The notes under the pieces are model-generated. The model was not told where the DNA came from and ran no database searches. It was given only the letters and a program-made list of their open reading frames with translations. Positions 42,953 through 51,087 of a stretch of 64,000 nt of DNA are shown here, one piece after another. The stretch comes from Hydrogeniiclostridium mannosilyticum (lineage in GTDB: Bacteria; Bacillota; Clostridia; Oscillospirales; Acutalibacteraceae), in contig NZ_QLYR01000003.1 in assembly GCF_003268275.1 (NCBI RefSeq), positions 1 through 64,000 of the forward strand. Direction: 5' to 3'. The position numbers and the translations under genes were made by a program. The stretch's first letter is position 1. Each line of letters starts with the position of its first letter.

Positions 42953-43896
42953 TTCTCAGTGCCAGCAGGCGAACCGATATTCCCGCCCTGTATGCCGACT
43001 GGTTTTGCAACCGGCTGCACGCGGGCTATGTCTATGTGCGTAATCCACATGCGCCTCATCAGATCAGTCACATTGACCTCTCCCCTGATACGGTAGATAT
43101 GATTGTTTTCTGGACCAAAAATGCGCTTCTAATGGAGGACCCTTTGGAGGAAATTACCCGCCTGGGCTACCTCTTTTATTTCCAGTACACCATTACTCCC
43201 TACGGCAGCGATATTGAGCCCGGCCTCCCCAGCAAGCAGTCGATTATCAGCAATTTTATTCGCCTGAGCAGCCTGTACGGCAAGGAACGCATGGTTTGGC
43301 GTTATGACCCCATTCTGGTCAACCGTAAATACTCTATGGCGTTTCACAAGGAGGCTTTTGCTAACATGTGTGCGCTGCTGGCCCCTTGGGCCTGCCGATG
43401 CGTCTTTAGCTTTATAGACCCCTACCCCAAGGCTATGCGCCGCAGCGGCGGGCAAATAGACCGCCTCGTCTCACCGCAGGAAATGCAGCTGATAGCCGCC
43501 GAATTCTCTCACATTGCCGCCACACATCGCCTGCCGTTGATGTCCTGCTGCGAAGCGGTGGATTTATCCCCGTACGGCATCACACATTCCGCCTGTATTG
43601 ACGGCAGCCTTATTGAAAAGCTACTGGGCTGCCCCTTACAAGTAAAGAGCGACCCAAACCAACGAGCCGGCTGCGGCTGTGTGCAAAGTATTGACATTGG
43701 GGCCTACGATACCTGTACGCATAACTGCCTATACTGCTATGCTACCCACTCGCCGAAAACGCTCGTACATAACCTTTACCTGCACGACGGCGCCTCTCCG
43801 CTGCTGGTTGGTTTTCCTACGCCAAAGGATAAAATTATCAAGCGTGTGACAAAATCATTGAAGAACAGTCAGCTTTCATTTGATTTTCTACCATAA
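42949..43896 (+). CDS. DUF1848 protein with radical-SAM-like cysteine motif
   Basis: A 315-residue protein of the DUF1848 family: [18 protein letters not shown] at the start, [25 protein letters not shown], then [10 protein letters not shown]. Near the C-terminus [10 protein letters not shown] gives a C-x3-C-x2-C motif like that of radical SAM enzymes, preceded by [14 protein letters not shown]. The cluster-binding motif lies at the end rather than the start, an order recalling spore photoproduct lyase only loosely. Family function is unknown; coupling to nfo and ogt suggests a role in DNA damage repair. Confidence 0.88.
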   Translation: MILSASRRTDIPALYADWFCNRLHAGYVYVRNPHAPHQISHIDLSPDTVDMIVFWTKNALLMEDPLEEITRLGYLFYFQYTITPYGSDIEPGLPSKQSIISNFIRLSSLYGKERMVWRYDPILVNRKYSMAFHKEAFANMCALLAPWACRCVFSFIDPYPKAMRRSGGQIDRLVSPQEMQLIAAEFSHIAATHRLPLMSCCEAVDLSPYGITHSACIDGSLIEKLLGCPLQVKSDPNQRAGCGCVQSIDIGAYDTCTHNCLYCYATHSPKTLVHNLYLHDGASPLLVGFPTPKDKIIKRVTKSLKNSQLSFDFLP

Positions 43897-44082
43897 ATCA
43901 ACGTTTAGGGTTTTATCGATTATTTACTATCAAATAGCACATTTATTTATCGCTTATTTTGTACAATAAGACGATATTTAATTTTTTCTTAATTTTTTTG
44001 GAAAAATTTTCCGAGAAGTGTAACATTTTCAATGTGTAAAACACTTCTATTATGTAGAGGGATAAAGAAAGGGGGTGAAAAA

Positions 44083-44259
44083 ATGACGGTGGAGGAGAAA
44101 ATTCTGAAAAAGGAATTGAAAAAAGTTAGAAAAGAGCTTAAACTAGTAACCGAAGAACTTCGCAGCATGAATGTGACACTTCAAAGCGTCGTCTGCAATC
44201 AAAATTACCTATATTTCAAACTGGATCCGGAGGGGAAAAATATTGAGCGCATGCTTTAA
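44083..44259 (+). CDS. Small coiled-coil hypothetical protein upstream of the sigma factor
   Basis: A 58-residue protein. The first 30 residues are a strongly charged helix (EEKILKKELKKVRKELKLVTEELRS, shown here only as a description of K/E/L heptads) that should form a coiled coil; the rest is short and neutral. AAAGGGGGTG stands five bases before ATG 44083. An upstream inverted repeat GAAGTGT/ACACTTC (about 44015-44049) could be a control site. Unrecognised. Confidence 0.55.
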   Translation: MTVEEKILKKELKKVRKELKLVTEELRSMNVTLQSVVCNQNYLYFKLDPEGKNIERML

Positions 44260-44354
44260 CCATGACTGCCATATCCCTTTTCTGCGCAGAAAGCGTTCCC
44301 TTATGCACTTCTCTATTATCTGTCACTACAAAACAGAGAGAGGAGTGAATAAGC

Positions 44355-44900
44355 TTGCCACGCATTAGTTTAGCAGTTGCAGAAAAACTTCACAAGGTTT
44401 ACGGCGAGTTTTCACACCTCATGTATAGTGAGGCCTTCGGCATTTTAAGCAATCGCGATGATGCTGAAGATTCTGTGCAGGAAGCCTGTATGAACATTAT
44501 GCGGTCGCCTCAAACGCTGATGCGCATTGAGGACGCCGAAACACTGCAGCCTTATTTAAGAATCGTAGCCAGAAACGCAGCAAAGCAGGTCTGGGTTAAG
44601 CGCAGGTACCATTTTCGTGAAATATCACTTGAAAGCAACTTGGACTGGATTGACAACATACCGGACACCGATTGTCTGCCAATAGACAAGGCTTGCGAAA
44701 AGGTGGATGCCGAGGCCTTTGCCAGCAGACTGCCTACCAGATACCGCGACCTTCTGGTGCTTCGCTATTACTACGAAGCCAAAACGCGTGAGATTGCTAT
44801 TATTCTTGGCATGTCGGAATCCAACGTTCGCACACGGCTTTCCCGTGCCCAGCAATATGTGAAGGCACATCGAAATGAGATTTGGAAGGAGGAAAAATGA
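44355..44900 (+). CDS. Sigma-70 family (ECF-like) RNA polymerase sigma factor
   Basis: A 181-residue sigma factor with region 2 (FGILSNRDDAEDSVQEACMNIMRS) and region 4 (LPTRYRDLLVLRYYYEAKTREIAIILGMSESNVRTRLSRAQQYV). The start is TTG 44355 with AGGAG nine bases before it. It overlaps the DUF4367 gene by four bases (ATGA), the arrangement of a sigma/anti-sigma pair. It probably drives its own operon and the secreted protein after it. Confidence 0.88.
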   Translation: MPRISLAVAEKLHKVYGEFSHLMYSEAFGILSNRDDAEDSVQEACMNIMRSPQTLMRIEDAETLQPYLRIVARNAAKQVWVKRRYHFREISLESNLDWIDNIPDTDCLPIDKACEKVDAEAFASRLPTRYRDLLVLRYYYEAKTREIAIILGMSESNVRTRLSRAQQYVKAHRNEIWKEEK

Positions 44901-45676
44901 ACAGGTTTGAAAAAAAGGATCTGGATGCGGTTGCGTACCGGCTTGTGCAAGCAATGAACAAAGAAACTCCCTCTATGCCAGCCGACCCCTACGACCCAGC
45001 ATCAAGCAAAACCAAATTGTGGCTCGACGAACTGGTGGAAACTACCAAAAAACGCCATAAACGTGTTATGCGTGCGCTGCGCACCGGCGCTGTTGTGTCA
45101 TGTTCGATCTTTCTTTTCATAACTTCCACTTTTACAGTCGATGCTGCACGTAAAGAAATGTACTACTTCTTTGACAAGGCTTTTGCTCCTACTCAGCAAG
45201 CTGAGCAACCTTGGAATGACTCCATTAATCCTCTGTTATTAGAAAAATGTAATAATGTCTATCTTCCTACCTGGATGCCCGAGGGCTACATAGCTGATTC
45301 CTGTGAAAAAGTTGGCAATATATTTAGCATTGACTTTATTGCCTCAAATGGACGACAAATTGAATTTAGACAGGCCGATGCTCTCGACGTGAGTTATGCT
45401 GACGCCGAGATGGAAAACATGAAAATCCTCCATATCGGCAAACAAACACTTTATTATGGGGAAAAAAACTTGGAAGATTATCGTTTTGCTTCCTTAATGT
45501 GGCAGAATGAGGGTAAGCAATATTGCTTTTATTCTTACGCTCCCACTTACGCTGAGCTTGTCAAGGAATCTGAGCTTGTTAAGATTTTCGAAACCTTCAG
45601 TACAAAAAGTAGCTGTTTATCCTTGCGCTATTTGCAACTATATCTTTTTAAGAAAGGACATCTGCATTCACTATGA
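44897..45676 (+). CDS. DUF4367 membrane protein, probable anti-sigma factor
   Basis: A 259-residue protein: a cytoplasmic N-terminus of about 55 residues (the likely sigma-binding part), one membrane segment near residues 62-82 (GAVVSCSIFLFITSTFTV), and an extracellular DUF4367 domain with VYLPTWMPEGYIADSCEKVG. GGAAGGAGG precedes ATG 44897. Its stop overlaps the start of the secreted-protein gene (ATGA), so sigma factor, sensor and secreted product are coupled. Anti-sigma function is inferred from topology and position. Confidence 0.78.
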   Translation: MNRFEKKDLDAVAYRLVQAMNKETPSMPADPYDPASSKTKLWLDELVETTKKRHKRVMRALRTGAVVSCSIFLFITSTFTVDAARKEMYYFFDKAFAPTQQAEQPWNDSINPLLLEKCNNVYLPTWMPEGYIADSCEKVGNIFSIDFIASNGRQIEFRQADALDVSYADAEMENMKILHIGKQTLYYGEKNLEDYRFASLMWQNEGKQYCFYSYAPTYAELVKESELVKIFETFSTKSSCLSLRYLQLYLFKKGHLHSL

Positions 45677-46158
45677 AGAACTCTCTGAAAAAACTCACTG
45701 CCCTTATGCTTTCTGCTGTGCTTCTTGCATCGGTGACCATTGTCTCCGCTGCGGAGCCCGCACAGGCACCGCAACATCCGCTCGTCCAAAACAGCTTGCT
45801 GGAAGCTGACGGTTCGGTCGATCTCAATGCTGATGAAATCCAGCCAAGATTTGCTATTTTCTCCCATGTTACCGTCGGTATTACTCCAACCAATCGGGTC
45901 ATCCGCTACCAAGCAGGTGTCGAGTGTTTACCTTTTACCAGTAATTGTGGTATTACTGGTTCGCTCCAACGATGGAACGGCTCTTCCTGGGTTGAATTCC
46001 GTTCGTGGGAGGTTTCGAGGAATTCGGCCATTGCCGCTCTTGACAAATATGTCAGCGTACCGGCAGGAGATTACTGTGGCGTTGCCTATTTCTCGGCAAC
46101 TTTTGGTGACCAAACTGAATACACTCAGCTGGCCACCGCTAAAAAGACTGTCAGCTAA
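45673..46158 (+). CDS. Secreted small protein of the sigma operon
   Basis: A 161-residue exported protein with a clear signal peptide (LTALMLSAVLLASVTIVSAAEPA, cut after about residue 26) and a beta-rich mature part of about 130 residues with QPRFAIFSHVTVGITPTNRV, CGVAYFSATFG. It resembles short secreted sandwich proteins of gut Clostridia that follow sigma/DUF4367 pairs. Unknown function; possibly the signal or effector of the pathway. Confidence 0.65.
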   Translation: MKNSLKKLTALMLSAVLLASVTIVSAAEPAQAPQHPLVQNSLLEADGSVDLNADEIQPRFAIFSHVTVGITPTNRVIRYQAGVECLPFTSNCGITGSLQRWNGSSWVEFRSWEVSRNSAIAALDKYVSVPAGDYCGVAYFSATFGDQTEYTQLATAKKTVS

Positions 46159-46275
46159 TTTTTCCAGGATCTGTTGTGGCCGGGCTGCCACTTGAGAAGC
46201 CAGCCACACACCCGTCTAATTTCATGCGCTTCTCCTGAACTCCTCTGCGCATGAATTTATTTTGATTATTCCTTT

Positions 46276-46447
46276 GACCCACGGGGGTACGGGTCTTTTG
46301 TTTAGGTACCCTCTACATATTGTTGGGAAGTCATGCTTGTCCCGGTCTCAGCCCCTCCCGGCTGTACATTCCTTCTGGCCGCGGCAACCGCGGGCTTCCC
46401 ACCTCCCTCGGGCGCCACCGTTCGGCTTAAGCGGTGGCGCCCATCTT
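46276..46447 (+). ncRNA. Candidate structured non-coding RNA
   Basis: In a 467-base gap without genes lies a dense set of pairings: GGGTAC/GTACCC (about 46284-46311), TGGGAAG (46329-46335) with CTTCCCA (about 46395-46401), enclosing CAGCC/GGCTG and CCGCGG-CAA-CCGCGG, then an 11-bp GGGCGCCACCG/CGGTGGCGCCC (46410-46442) followed by ATCTTTTT. The last hairpin is a good terminator. The overall plan of one long interrupted stem resembles regulatory RNAs such as 6S RNA, but I cannot assign a family. Confidence 0.4.
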
Positions 46448-46536
46448 TTTACCTACTGCTGAACGGCCCTGCCCCGTCAAATATTTTTGGCTATTTCTGG
46501 GCAGGTCCAACACCTTGTCCCAACCGAAGGACAACA

Positions 46537-46576
46537 AAGGGCTGCCGGATAGATTTATCCGGCAGCCCTTTGCTCA
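46537..46576. terminator. Bidirectional terminator
   Basis: AAAGGGCTGCCGGATA pairs with TATCCGGCAGCCCTTT around a four-base loop, 16 pairs. It ends the leftward small gene at 46.6 kb and anything coming from the left. Confidence 0.75.
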
Positions 46577-46625
46577 CTTATTTAATTACTTCCTTCCCGG
46601 AAATCATCTGCTAAAAAGGCCTGTT

Positions 46626-46805
46626 TTAGGGCTCTCTGGCACATACAATCTCCTTAATCTGCAGGATTCGCATGCCGTCCTCCAGGCTCTCATCGTCTAA
46701 AATCATTTTGATCTCCATCAATGCCTGGTCTATGCGATTTTCCATATAACCGTTCGCTGTTTTTCTTTCTAAATACTGGGTTAAAATCTCTTTATACAGC
46801 TCCAT
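46626..46805 (-). CDS. Very small acidic protein divergent from the XRE regulator
   Basis: A 59-residue protein beginning MELYKEILTQYLERK and ending in EIVCAREP; it is all-helical and acidic in the middle (MILDDESLEDG). ATG 46805 has GGGGAGAG four bases before it, which together with the terminator after the stop supports a real gene. Unrecognised. It shares a 92-base divergent promoter region with the XRE-type gene and may be an antagonist or partner of it, as small helical proteins are for SinR-like repressors. Confidence 0.6.
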   Translation of the reverse strand: MELYKEILTQYLERKTANGYMENRIDQALMEIKMILDDESLEDGMRILQIKEIVCAREP

Positions 46806-46837
46806 AAATCTCTCCCCTTTACGTTTATGTAACGTAT

Positions 46838-46860
46838 TTTAGCGCAATATATATGCTAAA
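46838..46860. promoter_or_regulatory. Palindromic operator candidate between the tiny gene and the XRE gene
   Basis: TTTAGC (46838-46843) and GCTAAA (46855-46860) form a perfect dyad with an 11-base AT-rich spacer (CGTATT/TATAT context), well placed to let the XRE protein control both divergent genes. Confidence 0.45.
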
Positions 46861-46897
46861 GTCAAGTAAAATACAAGATATAAACGCGGGGATGTCC

Positions 46898-47158
46898 ATG
46901 AAAAAGATACTTTTCGAAAATAATAAAAACGTAATTTCAACCTGTTTGAAAATTAACCGTATCAAAAACCATCTGTCTCAAAGTCAGCTCGCAGCAAAAA
47001 TGCAAATGCTCGGCATTAATTTAGACCAACAGATGATTAGCAAAATTGAGAACAACACCCGAATGGTTACCGACTATGAACTGGCCTGCTTCAGCATGGC
47101 GCTCGATGTCAGTGTTGGGGACCTACTTGAAAACTTTTACCAGCAATATAGACGGTAA
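46898..47158 (+). CDS. XRE-family HTH transcriptional regulator
   Basis: An 86-residue single-domain DNA-binding protein: a short N-terminal arm, then IKNHLSQSQLAAKMQMLGINLDQQMISKIENNTRMVTDYELACFSMALDV in which the five helices of the XRE/HTH_3 fold are easily seen. ATG 46898 follows GGGG. It is divergent from the 59-residue protein and followed by a long hairpin terminator. Target genes unknown; autoregulation through the TTTAGC dyad is likely. Confidence 0.85.
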   Translation: MKKILFENNKNVISTCLKINRIKNHLSQSQLAAKMQMLGINLDQQMISKIENNTRMVTDYELACFSMALDVSVGDLLENFYQQYRR

Positions 47159-47315
47159 CGATATTTTTACTATACCCCAAATAAAACAAATTTTTTGAGC
47201 CGCCTGGAACCCCAGGTCTTATTTTTTGTAAATAGCATTATGAATGTAAAGAAGCAAGGGGCTTCTTATTTTTTTGAAAAAACCGTTGGATTTTGTGAAT
47301 ATTATTAATAATAAT

Positions 47316-47372
47316 TTAAAACCGTATAGGCAGTGGATTTTACTTAAAACCACACCCTATACGGTTTTTTAT
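47316..47372. terminator. Terminator after the XRE gene
   Basis: AAAACCGTATAGG (47318-47331) pairs with CCTATACGGTTTT, with an inner GGATTTTA/TAAAACC hairpin. T runs occur on both strands, so it also ends the leftward fab-acc operon. Confidence 0.75.
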
Positions 47373-47379
47373 TTTTCTT

Positions 47380-47625
47380 CTAATCTTCAAGCCAAGAAAG
47401 CGCTATACTTCCCGCACCTAGATTTATGCCCAGAACCAGGCCAATTTTACATATTTTAGCCGAAGCTACAAAAACTTTATACAACCTTTTTTCCCGCCAT
47501 ACAGGCTGTTTACAGGCTATCCAGGTGTGAATAACAAATCGCCGGGTGTTGGCAGGGATATTTTTTATCAGGGCATACAGCCTCGCCTGAAGTCCGCGGA
47601 CGAGTTCCAGGTTTAATGCGATCAT
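47380..47625 (-). CDS. Hypothetical last gene of the fab-acc operon
   Basis: An 81-residue reading frame whose ATG 47625 overlaps the accA stop (ATGA), as translationally coupled genes do. It is basic in the first half (ALIKNIPANTRRFVIHTW) and hydrophobic at the end (KIGLVLGINLGAGSIALS). I recognise no family. The overlap and the terminator right after it favour a real gene, but a chance frame is possible. Confidence 0.4.
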   Translation of the reverse strand: MIALNLELVRGLQARLYALIKNIPANTRRFVIHTWIACKQPVWREKRLYKVFVASAKICKIGLVLGINLGAGSIALSWLED

Positions 47626-48398
47626 TCGCCATACACTCCCAGCTTGCGAAAACGCTGGTAACGCCGTTCGCAACGCTGCCCGGCCTCCAGGCGTCCTAGC
47701 CGTTCAAACGCTTGAATTAATTGATCTTTCAGCGGTCCAAACAGATCTGCGCCCTCTGTCTCAGGAATGACTCGTTCCACAACGCCTAAGCGCAGCAGAT
47801 CCTCCGAGGTCATTTTTAAGCAGGCGCAAGCCTCTTTCACCTTACTAGGGTCCTTCCACAGGATGCTGGCACAGCCCTCCGGACTGATGACGGAATAAAC
47901 AGCGTTTTCCAGCATCCAAACCTGATCCGCTACCGCCAGGGCAAGGGCGCCGCCGCTGCCGCCTTCGCCGATAAACAAAGATATAACCGGTATGCGCAGG
48001 GCCATCATTTCCATCAAATTTTCCGCAATCGCCTGGCCCTGCCCACGCTCCTCCGCACCTGTGCCGCAGAACGCGCCGGAAGTATCGACAATACAGAGGA
48101 CGGGGCGCCCGAATTTTTCCGCCTGCTTCATCAGGCGCAGCGCTTTACGGTAGCCTTCGGGATGCGGTGAGCCGAAATTTCGGGTCATACGGCCGTGGAT
48201 ATCCACACCGCGTTCCTGTGCCACAACGGTCACCGGCCTGCCGCCAAGCCGTCCGATCCCCGCGATGATGGCGGCGTCATCGCCAAAGCGCCGGTCGCCA
48301 TGGAGTTCGATAAAATCCGTCAGCAGCTTGTTTATAAAGGCCGACGCCGTAGGGCGCCCGCTTTTCCGGGCGAGCTGAACTCTTTTATAAGGCTCCAC
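47622..48398 (-). CDS. accA: Acetyl-CoA carboxylase carboxyltransferase subunit alpha
   Basis: Together with AccD it moves the carboxyl group from carboxybiotin to acetyl-CoA, giving malonyl-CoA. The crotonase fold is evident: ITDFIELHGDRRFGDDAAIIAGIG-type opening, SPHPEGYRKALRLMKQAEKF, FCGTGAEERGQGQAIAENL, GEGGSGGALAL and ENAVYSVISPEGCASILWKD. With 258 residues it is shorter than E. coli AccA because the N-terminal helical arm is reduced, as in many Clostridia. It overlaps accD by 14 bases. Confidence 0.95.
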   Translation of the reverse strand: MEPYKRVQLARKSGRPTASAFINKLLTDFIELHGDRRFGDDAAIIAGIGRLGGRPVTVVAQERGVDIHGRMTRNFGSPHPEGYRKALRLMKQAEKFGRPVLCIVDTSGAFCGTGAEERGQGQAIAENLMEMMALRIPVISLFIGEGGSGGALALAVADQVWMLENAVYSVISPEGCASILWKDPSKVKEACACLKMTSEDLLRLGVVERVIPETEGADLFGPLKDQLIQAFERLGRLEAGQRCERRYQRFRKLGVYGE

Positions 48399-49260
48399 CG
48401 TCGTTCACCTCCCCGCAATGAAGCTGTAATAGCTGAACCAATATCTTTCTGATTTCTCTTCGCGGAACCACCGCATCCAAAAAACCTTTTTCAAGCAAAA
48501 ATTCCGCTCGCTGAAAGCCTTTGGGCAGTTTCTGCCGGATAGTCTGCTCAATTACCCGCGGTCCGGCAAAAGCAACCAGCGTTCCTGGTTCGGCCAGCAA
48601 AATATCTCCTTCCATCGCAAAACTGGCTGTCACGCCGCCCGTTGTCGGGTTTGTCAGTACGGTTATATACAACAGCCCCGCATCGCTGTGACGCTTGACG
48701 GCCCCACTGGTCTTCGCCATCTGCATTAAGGAGAGAATCCCCTCCTGCATCCGCGCGCCGCCGGAAACCGTAAAGCCGACTACCGGAAGCTTTTCTTGGA
48801 CTGCCCTTTCAAAAAGTCGGGTGATCTTTTCTCCGACGACGGAGCCCATGCTCCCCATCATAAACCGGGAGTCCATCACAAACACGGCACAGTACACACC
48901 GCCTATCCGGGCTCGGCCCGTAACGACCCCCTCGTTTTCCCTGCTGGAGATTCGGCTGCTCTTCAATTTGACCTCATAGCCGGGAAAATTCAGCGGATCC
49001 TTACTGTACATCCCCTTATCCCATTCCTCGAAACTTTCCGGGTCACAGACAGCGCCAATACGCTGCCGGGCAGACATGGAAAAATGATGCCCGCAGGATG
49101 GGCAAAGCCAGTCATTATTTCTCAGTTCCGCAGAAAAGACCATCTGATTACAGCCCGGGCACTTCATACACAGGGCATCGGGCACATGGGGAGAAGGTCC
49201 GCCGGCGGCATACCCCTCCAGCTGGTTCCCGCTTTGCTTAAAGTTGAATCTCTTCAGCAT
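48385..49260 (-). CDS. accD: Acetyl-CoA carboxylase carboxyltransferase subunit beta
   Basis: Partner of AccA. The N-terminal zinc ribbon is complete: CMKCPGCNQ and CPSCGHHF. The crotonase domain shows RARIGGVYCAVFVMDSRFMMGSMGSVVGEK, GARMQEGILSLMQMAKTS and NPTTGGVTASFAMEGDI. 291 residues. It overlaps both accC (7 bases) and accA (14 bases), supporting equal synthesis of the subunits. Confidence 0.95.
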   Translation of the reverse strand: MLKRFNFKQSGNQLEGYAAGGPSPHVPDALCMKCPGCNQMVFSAELRNNDWLCPSCGHHFSMSARQRIGAVCDPESFEEWDKGMYSKDPLNFPGYEVKLKSSRISSRENEGVVTGRARIGGVYCAVFVMDSRFMMGSMGSVVGEKITRLFERAVQEKLPVVGFTVSGGARMQEGILSLMQMAKTSGAVKRHSDAGLLYITVLTNPTTGGVTASFAMEGDILLAEPGTLVAFAGPRVIEQTIRQKLPKGFQRAEFLLEKGFLDAVVPRREIRKILVQLLQLHCGEVNDGGAL

Positions 49261-50597
49261 AGCAACCCTCTTTTCTCCATAAAGCCCGTTGTATAGGTAC
49301 CGTCCAGAAATTCAGGATCGGATAGGATTTCCATTTGTAATTCCGCCGTATGCGTCACGCCCTCAATCACTAGCTCACAGAGCGCCGCCCGCATTTTGCG
49401 GACCGCCTCCTCCCGGGTCTGTGCGCAAACGATCAATTTTCCCAGCAGAGAGTCATAATAAGGCGGCACAACATAGTCCGTGTAAAGCGCAGTGTCAAAG
49501 CGAACCCAAGGCCCGCCGGGAATATGTAACAGGCTGATTTTACCACAGCTTGGCAAAAAGTTGTTTGCGGGATCCTCTGCGTTAATTCTGCACTCTATCG
49601 CATGGCCCGACAGTGCGATCTCCTCCTGTGTGAAGCCCAGCGGCAACCCTGCCGCCACCCGAATCTGCCATTTGACCAAATCCAGTCCAGTGACCATTTC
49701 TGTGACAGGATGCTCAACCTGAAGCCTGGTGTTCATCTCCATAAAATAGAAATTCCGCTCGCTGTCCACCAAAAATTCAATGGTCCCCAGATTGCGGTAC
49801 TGTACGGCGCCAGCGGCTGCGGCTGCCGCGCGCGCCATCTGCTCCCGCAGTTCCGGTGTCACAAAAGGAGACGGGCTTTCCTCCAGAAGCTTCTGGTTTT
49901 TCCGCTGCACAGAGCACTCCCGCTCCCCCAGGCACACCACATGGCCGAAATGATCACAGATGATCTGCATTTCGATATGTTTGACCTGCTTGAGGTATTT
50001 TTCCATGTAGCACGCACCGTCCCCAAAGGCAGCCTTCGCCTCCGCACAAGCGGCCTGAAAGGCTCCGGGCACATTCTCCAGGTGTTCGACCAAGCGGATT
50101 CCCCGCCCGCCGCCGCCCGCCCTCGCTTTAATCAGCAGCGGGAAACCAATTCTCTGCGCCTCACGGCAGGCGGTTTCCTCGTCCTGAACCAGCTCACAGC
50201 CGGGAACCACCGGTACCCCGGCCTCTCGCATTGTCCGCTTTGCCGTGTCCTTATCGCCTAATAATGAGATCAATTCCGGGGAGGGGCCGATAAAAACAAT
50301 TCCGCACTCTCTGCAAAGCCGCGAAAAACGCGCGTTTTCACTGAGCAACCCATAGCCCGGGTGTATGGCCTGGGCGCCGGTCTGCACCGCCGCCGTCAAA
50401 ATGGCCGCCATATTTAAATAACTGTCCTGTACTTTGGGCGGCCCAATACACACGCCCTCGTCCGCAAGGCTTACATACAAAGAGTCACGGTCCGCTTCGC
50501 TGAAAACAGCGACGGTCGCTATCCCCATCTCCTTACAGGCCCGGATGATCCGTACCGCGATTTCTCCACGGTTGGCAATCAATATCTTAGAAAACAT
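49254..50597 (-). CDS. accC: Biotin carboxylase subunit
   Basis: ATP-grasp enzyme that carboxylates the biotin of AccB with bicarbonate. Motifs: ILIANRGEIAVRIIRACKEM at the start, ATP loop KARAGGGGRGIRLVEH, the carboxylase signature YMEKYLKQVKHIE and EMNTRLQVEHPVTEM. Length of 447 residues is normal. AGGGGG lies ahead of the start. It follows fabZ by 51 bases. Confidence 0.96.
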   Translation of the reverse strand: MFSKILIANRGEIAVRIIRACKEMGIATVAVFSEADRDSLYVSLADEGVCIGPPKVQDSYLNMAAILTAAVQTGAQAIHPGYGLLSENARFSRLCRECGIVFIGPSPELISLLGDKDTAKRTMREAGVPVVPGCELVQDEETACREAQRIGFPLLIKARAGGGGRGIRLVEHLENVPGAFQAACAEAKAAFGDGACYMEKYLKQVKHIEMQIICDHFGHVVCLGERECSVQRKNQKLLEESPSPFVTPELREQMARAAAAAAGAVQYRNLGTIEFLVDSERNFYFMEMNTRLQVEHPVTEMVTGLDLVKWQIRVAAGLPLGFTQEEIALSGHAIECRINAEDPANNFLPSCGKISLLHIPGGPWVRFDTALYTDYVVPPYYDSLLGKLIVCAQTREEAVRKMRAALCELVIEGVTHTAELQMEILSDPEFLDGTYTTGFMEKRGLLC

Positions 50598-50648
50598 TTT
50601 TGTACCCCCATCAATGCTTCTGACCGAAAAACCCGGTTATCCTGGGGA

Positions 50649-51071
50649 TCACGGCTGCGCATCCATCAGAGTAAAACTCATTTCCGCACTGACGGCCACC
50701 TTGTCGTCCACGTTGGCTTTCCCCTGCACAAAGTAGAAATGATGGCGGCTTCCCACCAGCTTGCATTTAATTTCAAGACAGTCGCCCGGACGTACCGTGT
50801 GACGGAACTTGACCTTATCAAGCCCGGTAAAATACGGGGTCTTCCCCTTGACGGCATCTGCAAGCAATACGCAGCTGGCCTGGCCGATCATTTCACAAAG
50901 GACAATCCCGGGCACTACAGGATTTCCCGGGAAATGCCCCTGCAGAAACCATTCATCCCCCTTGACCGTATAATGTCCAATCGCCTCATCAGCCCCGATT
51001 ATTTCGGCATCATCGACCAACAGCATCGGCTCCCGGTGCGGTAATATGTTTTTAAGCTCTTCACGATTCAT
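50649..51071 (-). CDS. fabZ: (3R)-hydroxyacyl-ACP dehydratase
   Basis: Hot-dog-fold enzyme that dehydrates beta-hydroxyacyl-ACP in each elongation cycle. The catalytic histidine is in LPHREPMLLVD and the catalytic glutamate region in GHFPGNPVVPGIVLCEMIGQ. 140 residues, normal. No fabA or fabM was seen, so unsaturated fatty acids must be made by another route or FabZ/FabF specificity. Confidence 0.96.
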   Translation of the reverse strand: MNREELKNILPHREPMLLVDDAEIIGADEAIGHYTVKGDEWFLQGHFPGNPVVPGIVLCEMIGQASCVLLADAVKGKTPYFTGLDKVKFRHTVRPGDCLEIKCKLVGSRHHFYFVQGKANVDDKVAVSAEMSFTLMDAQP

Positions 51072-51087
51072 AGCGACCCTCTATTCG

